Shown here: in pieces, positions 42,725 to 51,255 of the stretch | Layout of the letters: every line of letters starts with the position of its first letter | Numbering within the stretch: position 1 is the stretch's first letter | Source of the DNA: Buchananella felis | Lineage (GTDB): Bacteria > Actinomycetota > Actinomycetes > Actinomycetales > Actinomycetaceae | Strand: one strand, 5' to 3' | Assembly: GCF_041380015.1 (NCBI RefSeq) | Contig: NZ_CP159978.1 | DNA length: 64,000 nucleotides | Notes under the pieces: generated by a model | What the model was told of the DNA's origin: nothing | Database searches by the model: none | What the model saw: the letters and a program-made list of their open reading frames with translations, nothing else | Position numbers and translations under genes: made by a program

Positions 42725-43108
42725 TCATTCCTTCCCGGGGGTCGCCCAGCCGGAGAACTGGGTGGCAACGAACGTTTGGATTTCGGTGGCGCCGATCCCG
42801 AGCGCGCGGGCCTGCTCCAGGGCGGGGGCGAGCACGTCGGTGAAGTACGCGTTTCTGCCTTCCTCCCGCAGCTGGGCCGGGGCCCCTGCGGCGACGAACA
42901 TGCCGATGCCGCGACGCTTTTCCAGCAGGCCCTCCTCGATTAGCTGGGCAAATGCCTTGGCGGCGGTGGCCGGGTTGATCCGGTAGGTGGTGGCGTATGC
43001 CGTGGTGGACATGACCTGGTCTCCTTCCCGCAGGGTGCCTGCCAGGATTTGCCTGCGCAGGTCGTCGGCTATCTGCACGTAGATCGGCGTGACGGAGTCG
43101 AACTGCAT
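42725..43108 (-). CDS. GntR/YtrA-family repressor 1
   Basis: A 127-residue repressor with the YtrA-type N-terminal winged helix-turn-helix (PIYVQIADDLRRQILAGTLREGDQV, then TYRINPATAAKAFAQLIEEGLLEKRRGIGMFV) and a short C-terminal helical part. It is the first gene of a three-gene operon. GGAGGGGG lies just before the ATG. The operator-like inverted repeat upstream (43148-43171) resembles that of the second YtrA module at 46.8 kb. Confidence 0.9.
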   Translation of the reverse strand: MQFDSVTPIYVQIADDLRRQILAGTLREGDQVMSTTAYATTYRINPATAAKAFAQLIEEGLLEKRRGIGMFVAAGAPAQLREEGRNAYFTDVLAPALEQARALGIGATEIQTFVATQFSGWATPGKE

Positions 43109-43147
43109 TCCCCCTCCTTCGCTCTCTCACCGGCCCCTCGCTTCGCC

Positions 43148-43193
43148 GGTTCATTACATGACTAATTAACCACCTAACCAATGGGGTTGTCAA
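43148..43193 (-). promoter_or_regulatory. Promoter and YtrA-type operator 1
   Basis: On the minus strand TTGACA (43188-43193) is the -35 element; the -10 lies within the operator region (GTTAAT). GGTT-N-ATTA-N6-TAAT-N-AACC (43148-43171) is a perfect inverted repeat. The ATTA-N6-TAAT core is the same as in operator 2. Confidence 0.75.
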
Positions 43194-43194
43194 G

Positions 43195-44085
43195 CGGTTG
43201 TGCGCACCTCCCGCCCGGCATTTCCTGCGCCCCCCATCCCCCACCTCGACGCCCGGGCGCACGCCCACAGCCCGCAAACCCGCCGGCCTGCAACGCGAGA
43301 TCCACTCGCCCTCCACCACAAGCACCCAACGCCAACGAATGCAACACGCAGCCGGGGCGGGCGGGCATGGACGCGACTGGGGCGACCCCGCCACCAGCAC
43401 GGGGAGCCGAAGTGGGCGGACGCGGTGGAGGTTCCCGCGCACCCGCCCGGCGTGACGACGAGCACCGAGACAACTGGACTGCCCGCACCACCCGGGCTGG
43501 CGCGATGGCGCTTTCCTCGTGCGCACCCGGGGTGAGGACAGACGGCCCCGGACGCGCCCACTGTCCCCCAGGCTCGCAAATGCGACAACGGGGTACATCC
43601 GACCGACCGGTGCCATGGCACCAAGCGGTCGGATGTACCCCGGACTCGCTCTTGTACGCTCGGGGGCGGCGACCATCGGACACCCCCCAGGGAGCACCCT
43701 CCACAGGGCGACGCCTGCAAGAGAGCCCCACCGAAACACCCCACACGGCGCCACCCCACCGGAACACCCTCCACGCGACGCTCCCACAAGAGCACCCAGC
43801 AGGGACAGCCTCCACGGCGACCCGCCCAAACCAGCGACCCGGCGAGATTGGCGGGGCGACGGGAGGAACGTCGGCCACGAACCCCCAAAAACCACCCCTG
43901 AAAAAAATTGCAGTAATGTTGCAAGGGTGCGGTTCGCAAGCGGGCAAGGTAACACCAACCTGCCCCCAACGGCCCCCGCCATTGCGAGACAATGGGACCG
44001 GGCCGGCGCTTCGGCGCCACCGGGGACCCCACAGGCACCCGTTGAACCGCGCCCACTGACCAGTAAACGAACAGGGGAAGAACGT
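43195..44085. other. Large gap between divergent gntR and glgP
   Basis: This roughly 890-base gap has no convincing coding sequence. It contains the class D inverted repeat (43572-43665) and, from about 43687 to 43820, a degenerate repeat of CACCCNNCCAC-type units about 30 bp apart. A copy of the GGAACGTCGGCCAC segment, seen inverted at 14.1-14.3 kb, is near 43865. The glgP promoter probably lies after 43890, where an AT-rich stretch with TTGCAGTAATGTTGCAA occurs. Confidence 0.6.
43572..43665. repeat. Class D inverted repeat, locus 1
   Basis: GGGGTACATCCGACCG (43590-43605) faces CGGTCGGATGTACCCC (43626-43641) around the perfect palindrome GGTGCCATGGCACC. Outer segments (CGCAAATGCGACAAC on the left; ACTCGCTCTTGTACGCTCGG on the right) match the reverse orientation of the element at 54.7 kb. 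Function unknown. Confidence 0.85.
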
Positions 44086-46452
44086 ATGTCTCACAACCTG
44101 ACCGAGACCCTGTCCTCGCAGGTGCGAGCCGGCTCCGGCCGCCCGCTACGCGCCTCGACCCTGATGGAGGTGTGGCAGGGCCTTTCTGCCACCGTCATCG
44201 ACAAGATCGCTGATCGCTGGCACGCCACCGAGCGCACCTACGCCGCGGGCCGCCAGGAGCACTACTTCTCCGCCGAGTTCCTGATGGGCCGCGCCCTGCT
44301 GAACAACCTGTCCAACCTGGGCATGGTTGAGGAGGCCCGCGCCGCCCTGGAATCTTTTGGCCTGAACCTGTCTGAGGTGCTGGAGCAGGAGCCCGACGCG
44401 GCCCTCGGTAACGGCGGCCTGGGCCGCCTGGCCGCCTGCTTCCTGGACTCCTGCGCCACCCTGGACCTGCCCGTGACCGGTTACGGCATCCTGTACCGCT
44501 ACGGCCTGTTCAAGCAGCTCTTCGACAACGGCTTCCAGACCGAGCACCCGGACCCGTGGATGGAAGAGGGCTACCCCTTCGTGGTCCGCCGCGAGGAGGC
44601 CCAGCGGATCGTCCACTACGCGGACCTGACCGTGCGCGCGATCCCCTACGACATGCCGATCACCGGCTACGGCACCAAGAACGTGGGCACCCTGCGTCTG
44701 TGGAAGGCCGAGCCGATGGAGGAGTTCGACTACGACGCCTTCAACTCCCAGCGCTTCACCGACGCGATCGTGGACCGCGAGCGAACCATGGACATCTCCC
44801 GCGTGCTCTACCCGAACGACACCACGTTCGAGGGCAAGGTGCTGCGCGTGCGCCAGCAGTACTTCTTCTGCTCGGCCTCGCTGCAGGCGATCGTGGACAA
44901 CTACGTGGAGCAGCACGGCAAGGACCTGAGCGACTTCGCCAAGTACAACGCGATCCAGCTGAACGACACCCACCCGGTGCTGGCCATCCCGGAGCTCATG
45001 CGCCTGCTGATGGACGTGCACGGCCTGGGCTGGGACGAGGCGTGGAAGGTCGTCACCGCCACGTTCGCCTACACCAACCACACGGTGCTGGCGGAGGCGC
45101 TGGAGACCTGGGAGATGAGCATCTTCGACCGCCTGTTCCCGCGCATCGTGGAGATCGTGCGTGAGATCGACCGTCGCTTCCGCGAGGAGATGGCGGAGCG
45201 CGGCCTGGACCAGGGCACGATCGACTACATGGCCCCGATCCAGCACAACATGGTGCGCATGGCGTGGATCGCCTGCTACGCGTCCTACTCGATCAACGGT
45301 GTGGCGGCGCTGCACACGGAGATCATCAAGCGCGAGACGCTGGGCCACTGGCACCTGATCTGGCCGGAGCGGTTCAACAACAAGACCAACGGCGTCACCC
45401 CGCGCCGCTGGCTGAAGCAGTGCAACCCGCGCCTGGCCGAGCTGTTGGACGAGGTCACTGGCTCTGACGCCTGGGTGCGTGACCTGTCCACGCTCTCCCA
45501 GTTCACCGACGCCGGCACGGACTGGATCTACGACCGCCTGAACCAGATCAAGCACGCCAACAAGGTGGACTTCGCCGCGTGGGTGGCCGCCCGCGAGGGT
45601 ATCGAGATTGACCCGGACGCGATCTTTGACGTCCAGATCAAGCGCCTGCACGAGTACAAGCGCCAGTTGCTGAACGCCCTGTACGTGCTGGACCTGTACT
45701 TCCGTCTGAAGGAGAACCCGAAGCTGGACGTGCCGGCTCGCGTGTTCATCTTCGGCGCGAAGGCGGCCCCGGGCTACATCCGCGCCAAGGCGATCATCAA
45801 GCTGATCAACGCGATCGGCGAGCTGGTGAACAACGACGCGGACATCAAGGGCCGCATCAAGGTGGTCTTTGTCCACAACTACAACGTTTCCCCGGCGGAG
45901 CACATCATCCCGGCTGCGGATATCTCTGAGCAGATTTCCACCGCCGGTAAGGAGGCCTCCGGTACCTCCAACATGAAGTTCATGATGAACGGCGCGCTCA
46001 CCCTGGGCACGCTGGACGGCGCGAACGTGGAGATTCTGGACGCGGTGGGCCCGGAGAACGCCTACATCTTTGGCGCCACTGAGGACGAGTTGCCGGAGCT
46101 GAAGCGCAACTACGACCCGCGTTGGCACTACGAGAACGTGCCGGGCCTGCGCCGCGTGCTGGACGCGCTCACTGATGGCACGCTGGACGACTCCGGCTCG
46201 GGCTGGTTCCACGACGTGCGCCACTCCCTGCTGGAGGGTGGCTACGAGCCGGCCGATGTCTACTACGTGCTGGGTGACTTCGCGGCCTACCGCGAGGCGA
46301 AGGACAGCATGGCCGAGGACTACGCCGACCAGCGCGCCTGGGCCGCCAAGGCGTGGGTGAACATCACTCGCTCTGGCCGCTTCTCCTCCGACCGCACGAT
46401 CAGCGACTACGCGCGCGAGGTGTGGAAGCTGGACGCCACCCCGATCGACTGA
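44086..46452 (+). CDS. glgP: Glycogen/alpha-glucan phosphorylase
   Basis: A 788-residue GT35 enzyme that releases glucose-1-phosphate from glycogen or maltodextrin. EDALGNGGLGRLAACF-type substrate residues, RLHEYKRQLLN, and the PLP region EASGTSNMKFMMNGA (Lys 631) are all present. I chose the ATG at 44086 (AGGGGAAG five bases upstream); the frame opens much earlier but is non-coding there. It is a single-gene unit with a strong terminator. Confidence 0.95.
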   Translation: MSHNLTETLSSQVRAGSGRPLRASTLMEVWQGLSATVIDKIADRWHATERTYAAGRQEHYFSAEFLMGRALLNNLSNLGMVEEARAALESFGLNLSEVLEQEPDAALGNGGLGRLAACFLDSCATLDLPVTGYGILYRYGLFKQLFDNGFQTEHPDPWMEEGYPFVVRREEAQRIVHYADLTVRAIPYDMPITGYGTKNVGTLRLWKAEPMEEFDYDAFNSQRFTDAIVDRERTMDISRVLYPNDTTFEGKVLRVRQQYFFCSASLQAIVDNYVEQHGKDLSDFAKYNAIQLNDTHPVLAIPELMRLLMDVHGLGWDEAWKVVTATFAYTNHTVLAEALETWEMSIFDRLFPRIVEIVREIDRRFREEMAERGLDQGTIDYMAPIQHNMVRMAWIACYASYSINGVAALHTEIIKRETLGHWHLIWPERFNNKTNGVTPRRWLKQCNPRLAELLDEVTGSDAWVRDLSTLSQFTDAGTDWIYDRLNQIKHANKVDFAAWVAAREGIEIDPDAIFDVQIKRLHEYKRQLLNALYVLDLYFRLKENPKLDVPARVFIFGAKAAPGYIRAKAIIKLINAIGELVNNDADIKGRIKVVFVHNYNVSPAEHIIPAADISEQISTAGKEASGTSNMKFMMNGALTLGTLDGANVEILDAVGPENAYIFGATEDELPELKRNYDPRWHYENVPGLRRVLDALTDGTLDDSGSGWFHDVRHSLLEGGYEPADVYYVLGDFAAYREAKDSMAEDYADQRAWAAKAWVNITRSGRFSSDRTISDYAREVWKLDATPID

Positions 46453-46465
46453 TTTGGGGTTGATC

Positions 46466-46508
46466 GCGGGGCGGGCTGCCGATTGGTGGCCCGCCCCGCT
46501 TCGTTTTT
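46466..46508 (+). terminator. Terminator of glgP
   Basis: GCGGGGCGGGC (46466-46476) pairs with GCCCGCCCCGC (46489-46499), followed by TTCGTTTTT. Confidence 0.9.
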
Positions 46509-46741
46509 GCGTGGCCGACGTTGCCGCAGCGCCGCCCGGATTTTGCGGCCACCCATGTACGACGTCGCCGCCGCGCCGCAGCGATGAGGCTGCCCGCCGC
46601 GAGACCGGCCGTACAGTGCCCGACCGAACCGTGCCGACCACACCGTGCCGACCACACCGTGCCGGCCACGCCGCACCGGCCGCCGCGACGGCGCGCCGCA
46701 GTGTGCGGGGCGGCGAGTGGGGCGTCGTCCACTTGGAAGGC
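46509..46741. repeat. Gap with dispersed-motif copy and short tandem repeat
   Basis: GGCCGACGTTGCCGC at 46513 is followed by AGCGCCGCCCGGATT; the same continuation recurs at 56621-56650. At 46625-46672 there are about three 15-bp copies of CCGTGCCGACCACAC. No gene was recognised. Confidence 0.65.
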
Positions 46742-46786
46742 TTGACACCACCCACCAAACGTGTCACTGTATTAGTGTATTAATAC
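46742..46786 (+). promoter_or_regulatory. Promoter and YtrA-type operator 2
   Basis: TTGACA (46742-46747) is a -35 element. GTATTA (46769-46774) and TAATAC (46781-46786) form an inverted repeat with an ATTA-N6-TAAT core that would overlap the -10 region. It stands 22 bases before the GntR GTG start and shares its core with operator 1. Confidence 0.75.
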
Positions 46787-46808
46787 AGCAAGGCAGAAGG
46801 GAGCGGCG

Positions 46809-47171
46809 GTGCAACTAGACGACAACCGCCCCATCTGGATCCAGCTGGTGGACAGCTACCGCCAGCGCATCGCCACCGGCACCTGGCCAGCCGGGGCAAA
46901 GATCCCCTCCGTCCGCGAACTGGCCCTCGAGGGCGGGGTGAACCCCAACACCGTCCAACGCGCGCTGGCGGAACTGGACCGCGCCGGCCTGACCCGGTCG
47001 GAGCGCACCACCGGCCGCTTCGTCACGGCCGACGCCTCCACCGGCCCCGCCACGCGCACCACCCTCGCCACCGAGGCAACGGACGCCCACATCCGCACGC
47101 TGCGCCAACTGGGCGTGGACCTCACCGAGGCCACCGCCCTGCTGGCCGCACGCTGGCAAGCCAAGGAATGA
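46809..47171 (+). CDS. GntR/YtrA-family repressor 2
   Basis: A 120-residue repressor with the same YtrA-type DNA-binding domain (PIWIQLVDSYRQRIATGTWPAGAKI, NPNTVQRALAELDRAGLTRSERTTGRFV). It starts with GTG at 46809; GGGAG lies four bases upstream. It leads an ATPase and permease gene by four bases and probably represses its own operon through the inverted repeat at 46769-46786. Confidence 0.92.
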   Translation: MQLDDNRPIWIQLVDSYRQRIATGTWPAGAKIPSVRELALEGGVNPNTVQRALAELDRAGLTRSERTTGRFVTADASTGPATRTTLATEATDAHIRTLRQLGVDLTEATALLAARWQAKE

Positions 47172-47175
47172 ACCG

Positions 47176-47937
47176 ATGACAACGCAATCCCCACCGCTTA
47201 GCACCACCGCCGCACGGGCAGTGGACGACGCCCCGCCCGCCGCTCTCATCGACGTCTCCCACCTCTCCAAGCGCTACCGCAAGGTGGTCGGGCTCGACGA
47301 CGCCAGCCTGACGCTGGGTCCGGGGCAGATCGTCGGGCTGCTGGGGCCCAACGGCTGCGGCAAGACCACCCTTTTGAAGATCCTGGCCGGGGTGCTCTCC
47401 GACTACTCGGGCCGCGCCACCGTGGCCGGGCTGGCACCGCACAGCCCGCAGGCCAAGGCCCGCGTGGCCTTCCTACCCTCGGCGCAGTTCCTGGACCCGC
47501 GCCTAACCCCCACCAAGGCCATCGAGCTGTTCGCGCGCTTCTTCCCGGACTTCGACGCCGCCAAGGCGGCGCGGACCATCGAGTTCTTTGGGCTGCCCTT
47601 TGACCGCCCGCTGAAGCAGATGTCCAAGGGGATGGCGGAGAAGGTGCAGATCGCGCTCATCATGGCGCGCCGCGCCCGCGTCTACCTGCTGGACGAGCCC
47701 ATCAGCGGGGTAGACCCGGCGGCGCGCGAGGTCATCATGCAGGGCATCCTGCGGGACTTTGACCAGGACGCGCTCATGGTGATCTCCACCCACCTACTGC
47801 AGGACGTGGAGCCGATCATCGACACCGCCGTGTTCATGCGCGACGGCAAGGTCACCCGCGTGGGCAACGTGGACGACCTGCGCGCCGAGCACGGCCTGTC
47901 CCTAGACGCACTGTTCAAGAAGGAGTACCGGCCATGA
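47176..47937 (+). CDS. ABC transporter ATPase of YtrA module 2
   Basis: A 253-residue ATPase with Walker A GPNGCGKTT, signature MSKGMAEK (degenerate) and Walker B VYLLDEPISGVD. About 25 residues precede the fold and could include a later true start. It overlaps the permease by four bases. Confidence 0.9.
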   Translation: MTTQSPPLSTTAARAVDDAPPAALIDVSHLSKRYRKVVGLDDASLTLGPGQIVGLLGPNGCGKTTLLKILAGVLSDYSGRATVAGLAPHSPQAKARVAFLPSAQFLDPRLTPTKAIELFARFFPDFDAAKAARTIEFFGLPFDRPLKQMSKGMAEKVQIALIMARRARVYLLDEPISGVDPAAREVIMQGILRDFDQDALMVISTHLLQDVEPIIDTAVFMRDGKVTRVGNVDDLRAEHGLSLDALFKKEYRP

Positions 47938-48746
47938 TCGCCAAGGTTTTTGCGCAGGAGGCGCGCGAGCACGGGCGCACGCTGCTCATCAAGTGGGCCT
48001 TCGGCTACGGCCTGAGCGCTCTGTTCCTGGCAGGTAGCTTCCTGCCCGTCCCGCTCATCTCCGCCCTGACCAAGGGGGCCGTGTTCGGTGCCCTCATCGC
48101 GTTGCCGCTCGTGGTCATCGTGATCATGACCGCCGCCTACTGGCGCTCCATGTACGGCGAGCGCGGCTACTTCACCCACTCCCTGCCCGTGCGGGGCCGC
48201 GACCTGTTCTGGGGTAAGGCGCTCTTCATGCTGGCCGCCACCAGCGCCACCGCCCTCCTGACCGCGCTGGCCGGGGCGGGGGCCCTGCTCACCGTCAGGG
48301 CCCAGCAGATGGGGGTGGAGAGGGCGCTGGAGAACGCGCGCCAAGCCCTGCACGTGGTCGGGCCGCGCGGCGCCCTGCTCGCAGTGGTGATCACCCTGGC
48401 CTGGCTGTTTGCCAACAGCGTCGCCATCCCCGCCATGCTCAGCGTGGGCGCCCAGGCCCGCTGGAACGCCTGGGGGTTCGCGGTGCCGGCCGCCCTGCTG
48501 GTGGCCTACTACCTGGTCAACCAGATCCTGCTGCTCGCGGTCACCTTCCTGGTGCCGATCGGGGTGAACACCACCACCGGCGAGCTGACCTACACGTGGA
48601 TGCTGGAGGATGTGGTGGCAAACCTCGCGCACGGCTCCCCCGTCAGCCAGGTGGGGATGGCCGGCATCGTCACGGTCCCGCTGCTGGCGCTGGGCGCGGC
48701 GGCATGGGCCGTGCGGGTCATCTCCACCCGCACCTCCCTGCGGTAG
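47934..48746 (+). CDS. ABC transporter permease of YtrA module 2
   Basis: A 270-residue membrane protein with about six helices and an ATGA overlap with the ATPase gene. The N-terminal helix pair (IKWAFGYGLSALFLAGSFLPV) and the periplasmic loops fit ABC-2-like permeases of YtrA operons. The substrate is unknown. Confidence 0.85.
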   Translation: MIAKVFAQEAREHGRTLLIKWAFGYGLSALFLAGSFLPVPLISALTKGAVFGALIALPLVVIVIMTAAYWRSMYGERGYFTHSLPVRGRDLFWGKALFMLAATSATALLTALAGAGALLTVRAQQMGVERALENARQALHVVGPRGALLAVVITLAWLFANSVAIPAMLSVGAQARWNAWGFAVPAALLVAYYLVNQILLLAVTFLVPIGVNTTTGELTYTWMLEDVVANLAHGSPVSQVGMAGIVTVPLLALGAAAWAVRVISTRTSLR

Positions 48747-48771
48747 GCTGGGCGCCTCGGGAGGAAATGCG

Positions 48772-48807
48772 GCGGGGGCGGCAGGCTTGCGAGCCGGCCG
48801 CCCCCGC
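48772..48807. terminator. Bidirectional terminator between permease and CDF gene
   Basis: GCGGGGGCGGC (48772-48782) pairs with GCCGCCCCCGC (48797-48807). It lies between converging genes, 25 and 8 bases from the two stops. Confidence 0.8.
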
Positions 48808-48815
48808 CCGCTGCG

Positions 48816-49817
48816 CTAGGCGTGCCGGGCCTGCTCCGACTCCGAATCCACGATCCGGGCGGTCTCGATCTGGAAGGTGGAGTGCTCGATGGAGACGTCG
48901 AAGTGCTCGGCCACGCACCGCCTGACCGCCACCAGCATGTCCACGGCGTGGCCGTCGTGGAAGCACTCCTCCTCCACCACGATGTGGGCGCTCAGCGTGG
49001 GCAGCCCGGTGGCGACGGTGCTGGCGTGAACGTCGTGCACGTCCACCACGTGGGGAAGGGCGCGGATGTGCCCACGCACCTCCTCCAGGTCCAGGCCGGG
49101 CGGGGTGAACTCCATCAGCACCGCAGTGGTCTCCCGCATCAGCACGAAGGCGCGCGGCACTATCAGGCCGGCGATGAAGAGTCCCGCGATGGAGTCGGCC
49201 TGGGAGAAACCGGTCGTGGCGATCACGATGGCCGCGGTAATCACGCCGGCCGAACCCAGCGCGTCGTTCAACACCTCCAGGAACGCGGCGCGCATGTTGA
49301 AGTTCGCGCCGCGCCGCGCGGAGAGGACCGCCATCGCCGTCAGGTTGGCCACCAGGCCCAGCACACCGAATACCAGCAGCTCGGTGGAGGGCACCTCCGC
49401 CGGCTTGAACAGGCGCTGCACGCCCTCCACGGCCGTGTAGACGCCCACCGCCAGCAGCAGCGTGGACTGCGCCAGCGCCGCCAGCACCTCGATACGGCGA
49501 TAGCCCCAGGTGTGCCGGTCTGTGGGCGGGCGCAGGGCCAGCTTGCCCGCTATCAGTGCCACCAGCAGCCCGGAGGCGTCCACGGCGGCGTGCGCCGTGT
49601 CCGTCAGCAGCGCCAGGCTCCCGGTCACCAGCGCCCCGATCAGCTGCGCCACCACGATCGCGCCGGTGATCCCGAACGCCCAGGCCAGGCGCACCCGGTT
49701 GGCGTGGGAGGTCGCGTCAGCGGCGTGGGAGTGGGCGTGGGAGTGGGCGTGGCCGTGGGCGCCGGCCTGCGCGCGGCCCCGGGGTACGTTTTGAGCGCTG
49801 TCCTTCTGGTTGGCCAT
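48816..49817 (-). CDS. Cation diffusion facilitator (zinc-type) efflux protein
   Basis: A 333-residue CDF/CzcD-like exporter of divalent metal. A histidine-rich N-terminus (HGHAHSHAHSH) is followed by six helices and a cytoplasmic C-terminal domain. TM2 carries DTAHAAVD (HxxxD), but the corresponding TM5 motif is EVLNDALGS, with Glu replacing the first His, so specificity may differ from ZitB. The ATG at 49817 follows GGGAGG; a GTG six bases earlier lies inside that site. Confidence 0.9.
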   Translation of the reverse strand: MANQKDSAQNVPRGRAQAGAHGHAHSHAHSHAADATSHANRVRLAWAFGITGAIVVAQLIGALVTGSLALLTDTAHAAVDASGLLVALIAGKLALRPPTDRHTWGYRRIEVLAALAQSTLLLAVGVYTAVEGVQRLFKPAEVPSTELLVFGVLGLVANLTAMAVLSARRGANFNMRAAFLEVLNDALGSAGVITAAIVIATTGFSQADSIAGLFIAGLIVPRAFVLMRETTAVLMEFTPPGLDLEEVRGHIRALPHVVDVHDVHASTVATGLPTLSAHIVVEEECFHDGHAVDMLVAVRRCVAEHFDVSIEHSTFQIETARIVDSESEQARHA

Positions 49818-49997
49818 CTGCACCCTCCCTCTCGTCTCCGGCGCCGCTCACGTTTGGCGAGGTCAAGCCCCTTTCCTGCAGCTGCTCGCTGCACTCGCGC
49901 GGGGCGGCTGCCGGTGGGGACGGGCTTTGCGAGGAACCCTACTCCCGGGTTTAAGACTGCGGGTCAGATACACGGCCGCAGCGCCGGCCAAGAGAAG

Positions 49998-50070
49998 TGC
50001 CCCCGAGACGATTCGAACGTCCGACACCCGCTTTAGGAGAGCGGTGCTCTATCCACTGAGCTACGAGGGC
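49998..50070 (-). tRNA. tRNA-Arg (anticodon CCT)
   Basis: Acceptor stem GCCCTCG/CGGGGGC, D arm AGCTCAGTGGATAGAGC, anticodon loop CTCCTAA (anticodon CCT, reading AGG), T loop GTTCGAATC, discriminator A. The 3' CCA is not encoded. Confidence 0.95.
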
Positions 50071-50123
50071 CCACCCCGGCGCCCGGGGGCACCAAGGAAG
50101 TACCCCGGTAGCCTACCGGGAAA

Positions 50124-50154
50124 GCGGGGGTGCGGGAAACTCCCGCACCCCCGC
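50124..50154 (-). terminator. Hairpin after the UspA-like gene
   Basis: A perfect 14-bp stem (50124-50137 with 50141-50154) with a 3-nt loop lies 16 bases past the uspA-like stop. Another short hairpin (50103-50120) lies nearer the tRNA. Confidence 0.75.
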
Positions 50155-50170
50155 GTCCATCACACCCGTC

Positions 50171-51100
50171 CTAGCGCCGACTCCAGCGGCCCGTGTACGA
50201 CGGCTCGCCTTCCTTCTTCTTGTTCGGCCCCGGCACCACCATGACCGGGCAGGTGGTGTGATTCAGCAGCGCCTGGCTGGTGGAGCCCAGCAGGAGCCCG
50301 GCAAAGCCGCCCCGCCCACGGGTACCGACCACCACCAGGTCCACGGCGGTGGAGAACTCGGCCAGCAGGGCGGCCGGGTTGCCGTCCAGGGCGTGGCGCC
50401 GCACGTTCACGTCCCGCCCGCCCAGCACGCTCTCGATGGTGGCGTCCAGGCCGGCGCGAGCGTCGGCCACCACCGTCTCGCGGTCCACGGAGGTCGGGAT
50501 CCAGGACAGCGTGCCCATCCCGGTGGTCATGGGCACGGCCGCCACGGCGGTCAGCTCGGCGTTCCACAGCATCGCTTCGTCGATCGCCAGGGAGAGGGCG
50601 CGGGCGGCAACGTCGGACCCATCCACGCCCACCACGATGCGGCGGATCGGCGTGAACTCGCTGCCGGACTCGTGGCGCGGCACCACCACGACGGGACAGT
50701 GGGCGTGCGCGGGCACGGCGGAGGAAACCGCGCCCAGCAGCCGGTCGGCGAACCCGCCGCCACCGCGCGTGCCGACCACCACCAGCCAGGCGTGCTTGGA
50801 GCGATCCACCAGCACGCCGGCCGGGTCGCCCGTCTCCAGGTCAGCCTCCGCCTCGATCCCGGCGTCGCGTACGCGCGCCATCGCCTCGTCGATGACGGCC
50901 CGCGCACCGGACTCGATCGCGGCGTCGTCGGCGATCGCGAACCCGCCGTCCAGGGAGGCTGCGGTGAATGAGGGCAACGAATAGGCACACACGAGCCGGA
51001 GCGGCGCCTCGTGCGCCTTGGCGACGTCGATGGCCCACTGGAGCGCATCCTTGCTCTCCACCGAGCCGTCAACCCCTACGACGATTTCCTTGCTCACCAT
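50171..51100 (-). CDS. Tandem universal stress protein
   Basis: A 309-residue protein with two UspA domains (about 1-145 and 150-297). Each has an ATP-binding glycine motif: GTRGGGGFADRLLG and GTRGRGGFAGLLLG. AAGGAGG precedes the ATG. It probably binds ATP and supports stationary-phase or stress survival. A monocistronic unit. Confidence 0.95.
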   Translation of the reverse strand: MVSKEIVVGVDGSVESKDALQWAIDVAKAHEAPLRLVCAYSLPSFTAASLDGGFAIADDAAIESGARAVIDEAMARVRDAGIEAEADLETGDPAGVLVDRSKHAWLVVVGTRGGGGFADRLLGAVSSAVPAHAHCPVVVVPRHESGSEFTPIRRIVVGVDGSDVAARALSLAIDEAMLWNAELTAVAAVPMTTGMGTLSWIPTSVDRETVVADARAGLDATIESVLGGRDVNVRRHALDGNPAALLAEFSTAVDLVVVGTRGRGGFAGLLLGSTSQALLNHTTCPVMVVPGPNKKKEGEPSYTGRWSRR

Positions 51101-51202
51101 TGCCGCCTCCTTGCGCTTGGGTCACCCCAATTGTGCCCTACAACACAGTTTCGCGGGTGGTGGTTTAGCGGTTAAGTGTGGCGTCACGCGTTGGCACACA
51201 GC

Positions 51203-51240
51203 AAAGCGGGGCCGCAGCTCGATGCTGCGACCCCGCTTTT
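51203..51240. terminator. Terminator of the NlpC/P60 gene
   Basis: A 16-bp stem with one mismatch (51203-51218 with 51224-51239) has loop TCGAT. It lies 16 bases past the NlpC stop. The stem ends in A and T runs on both sides, so it may work in both directions. Confidence 0.8.
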
Positions 51241-51255
51241 ACCTCACGCGCTAGC

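Noticed and set aside
43519..44085. N-terminal extension of GlgP from the longer frame
   Set aside because: The extra 189 codons are low-complexity and cross the class D palindrome; GlgP homology begins at the ATG at 44086.
48822..50036. A 404-residue plus-strand frame opposite the CDF gene
   Set aside because: It is antisense to the CDF exporter, whose motifs are clear, and runs into the tRNA-Arg gene.
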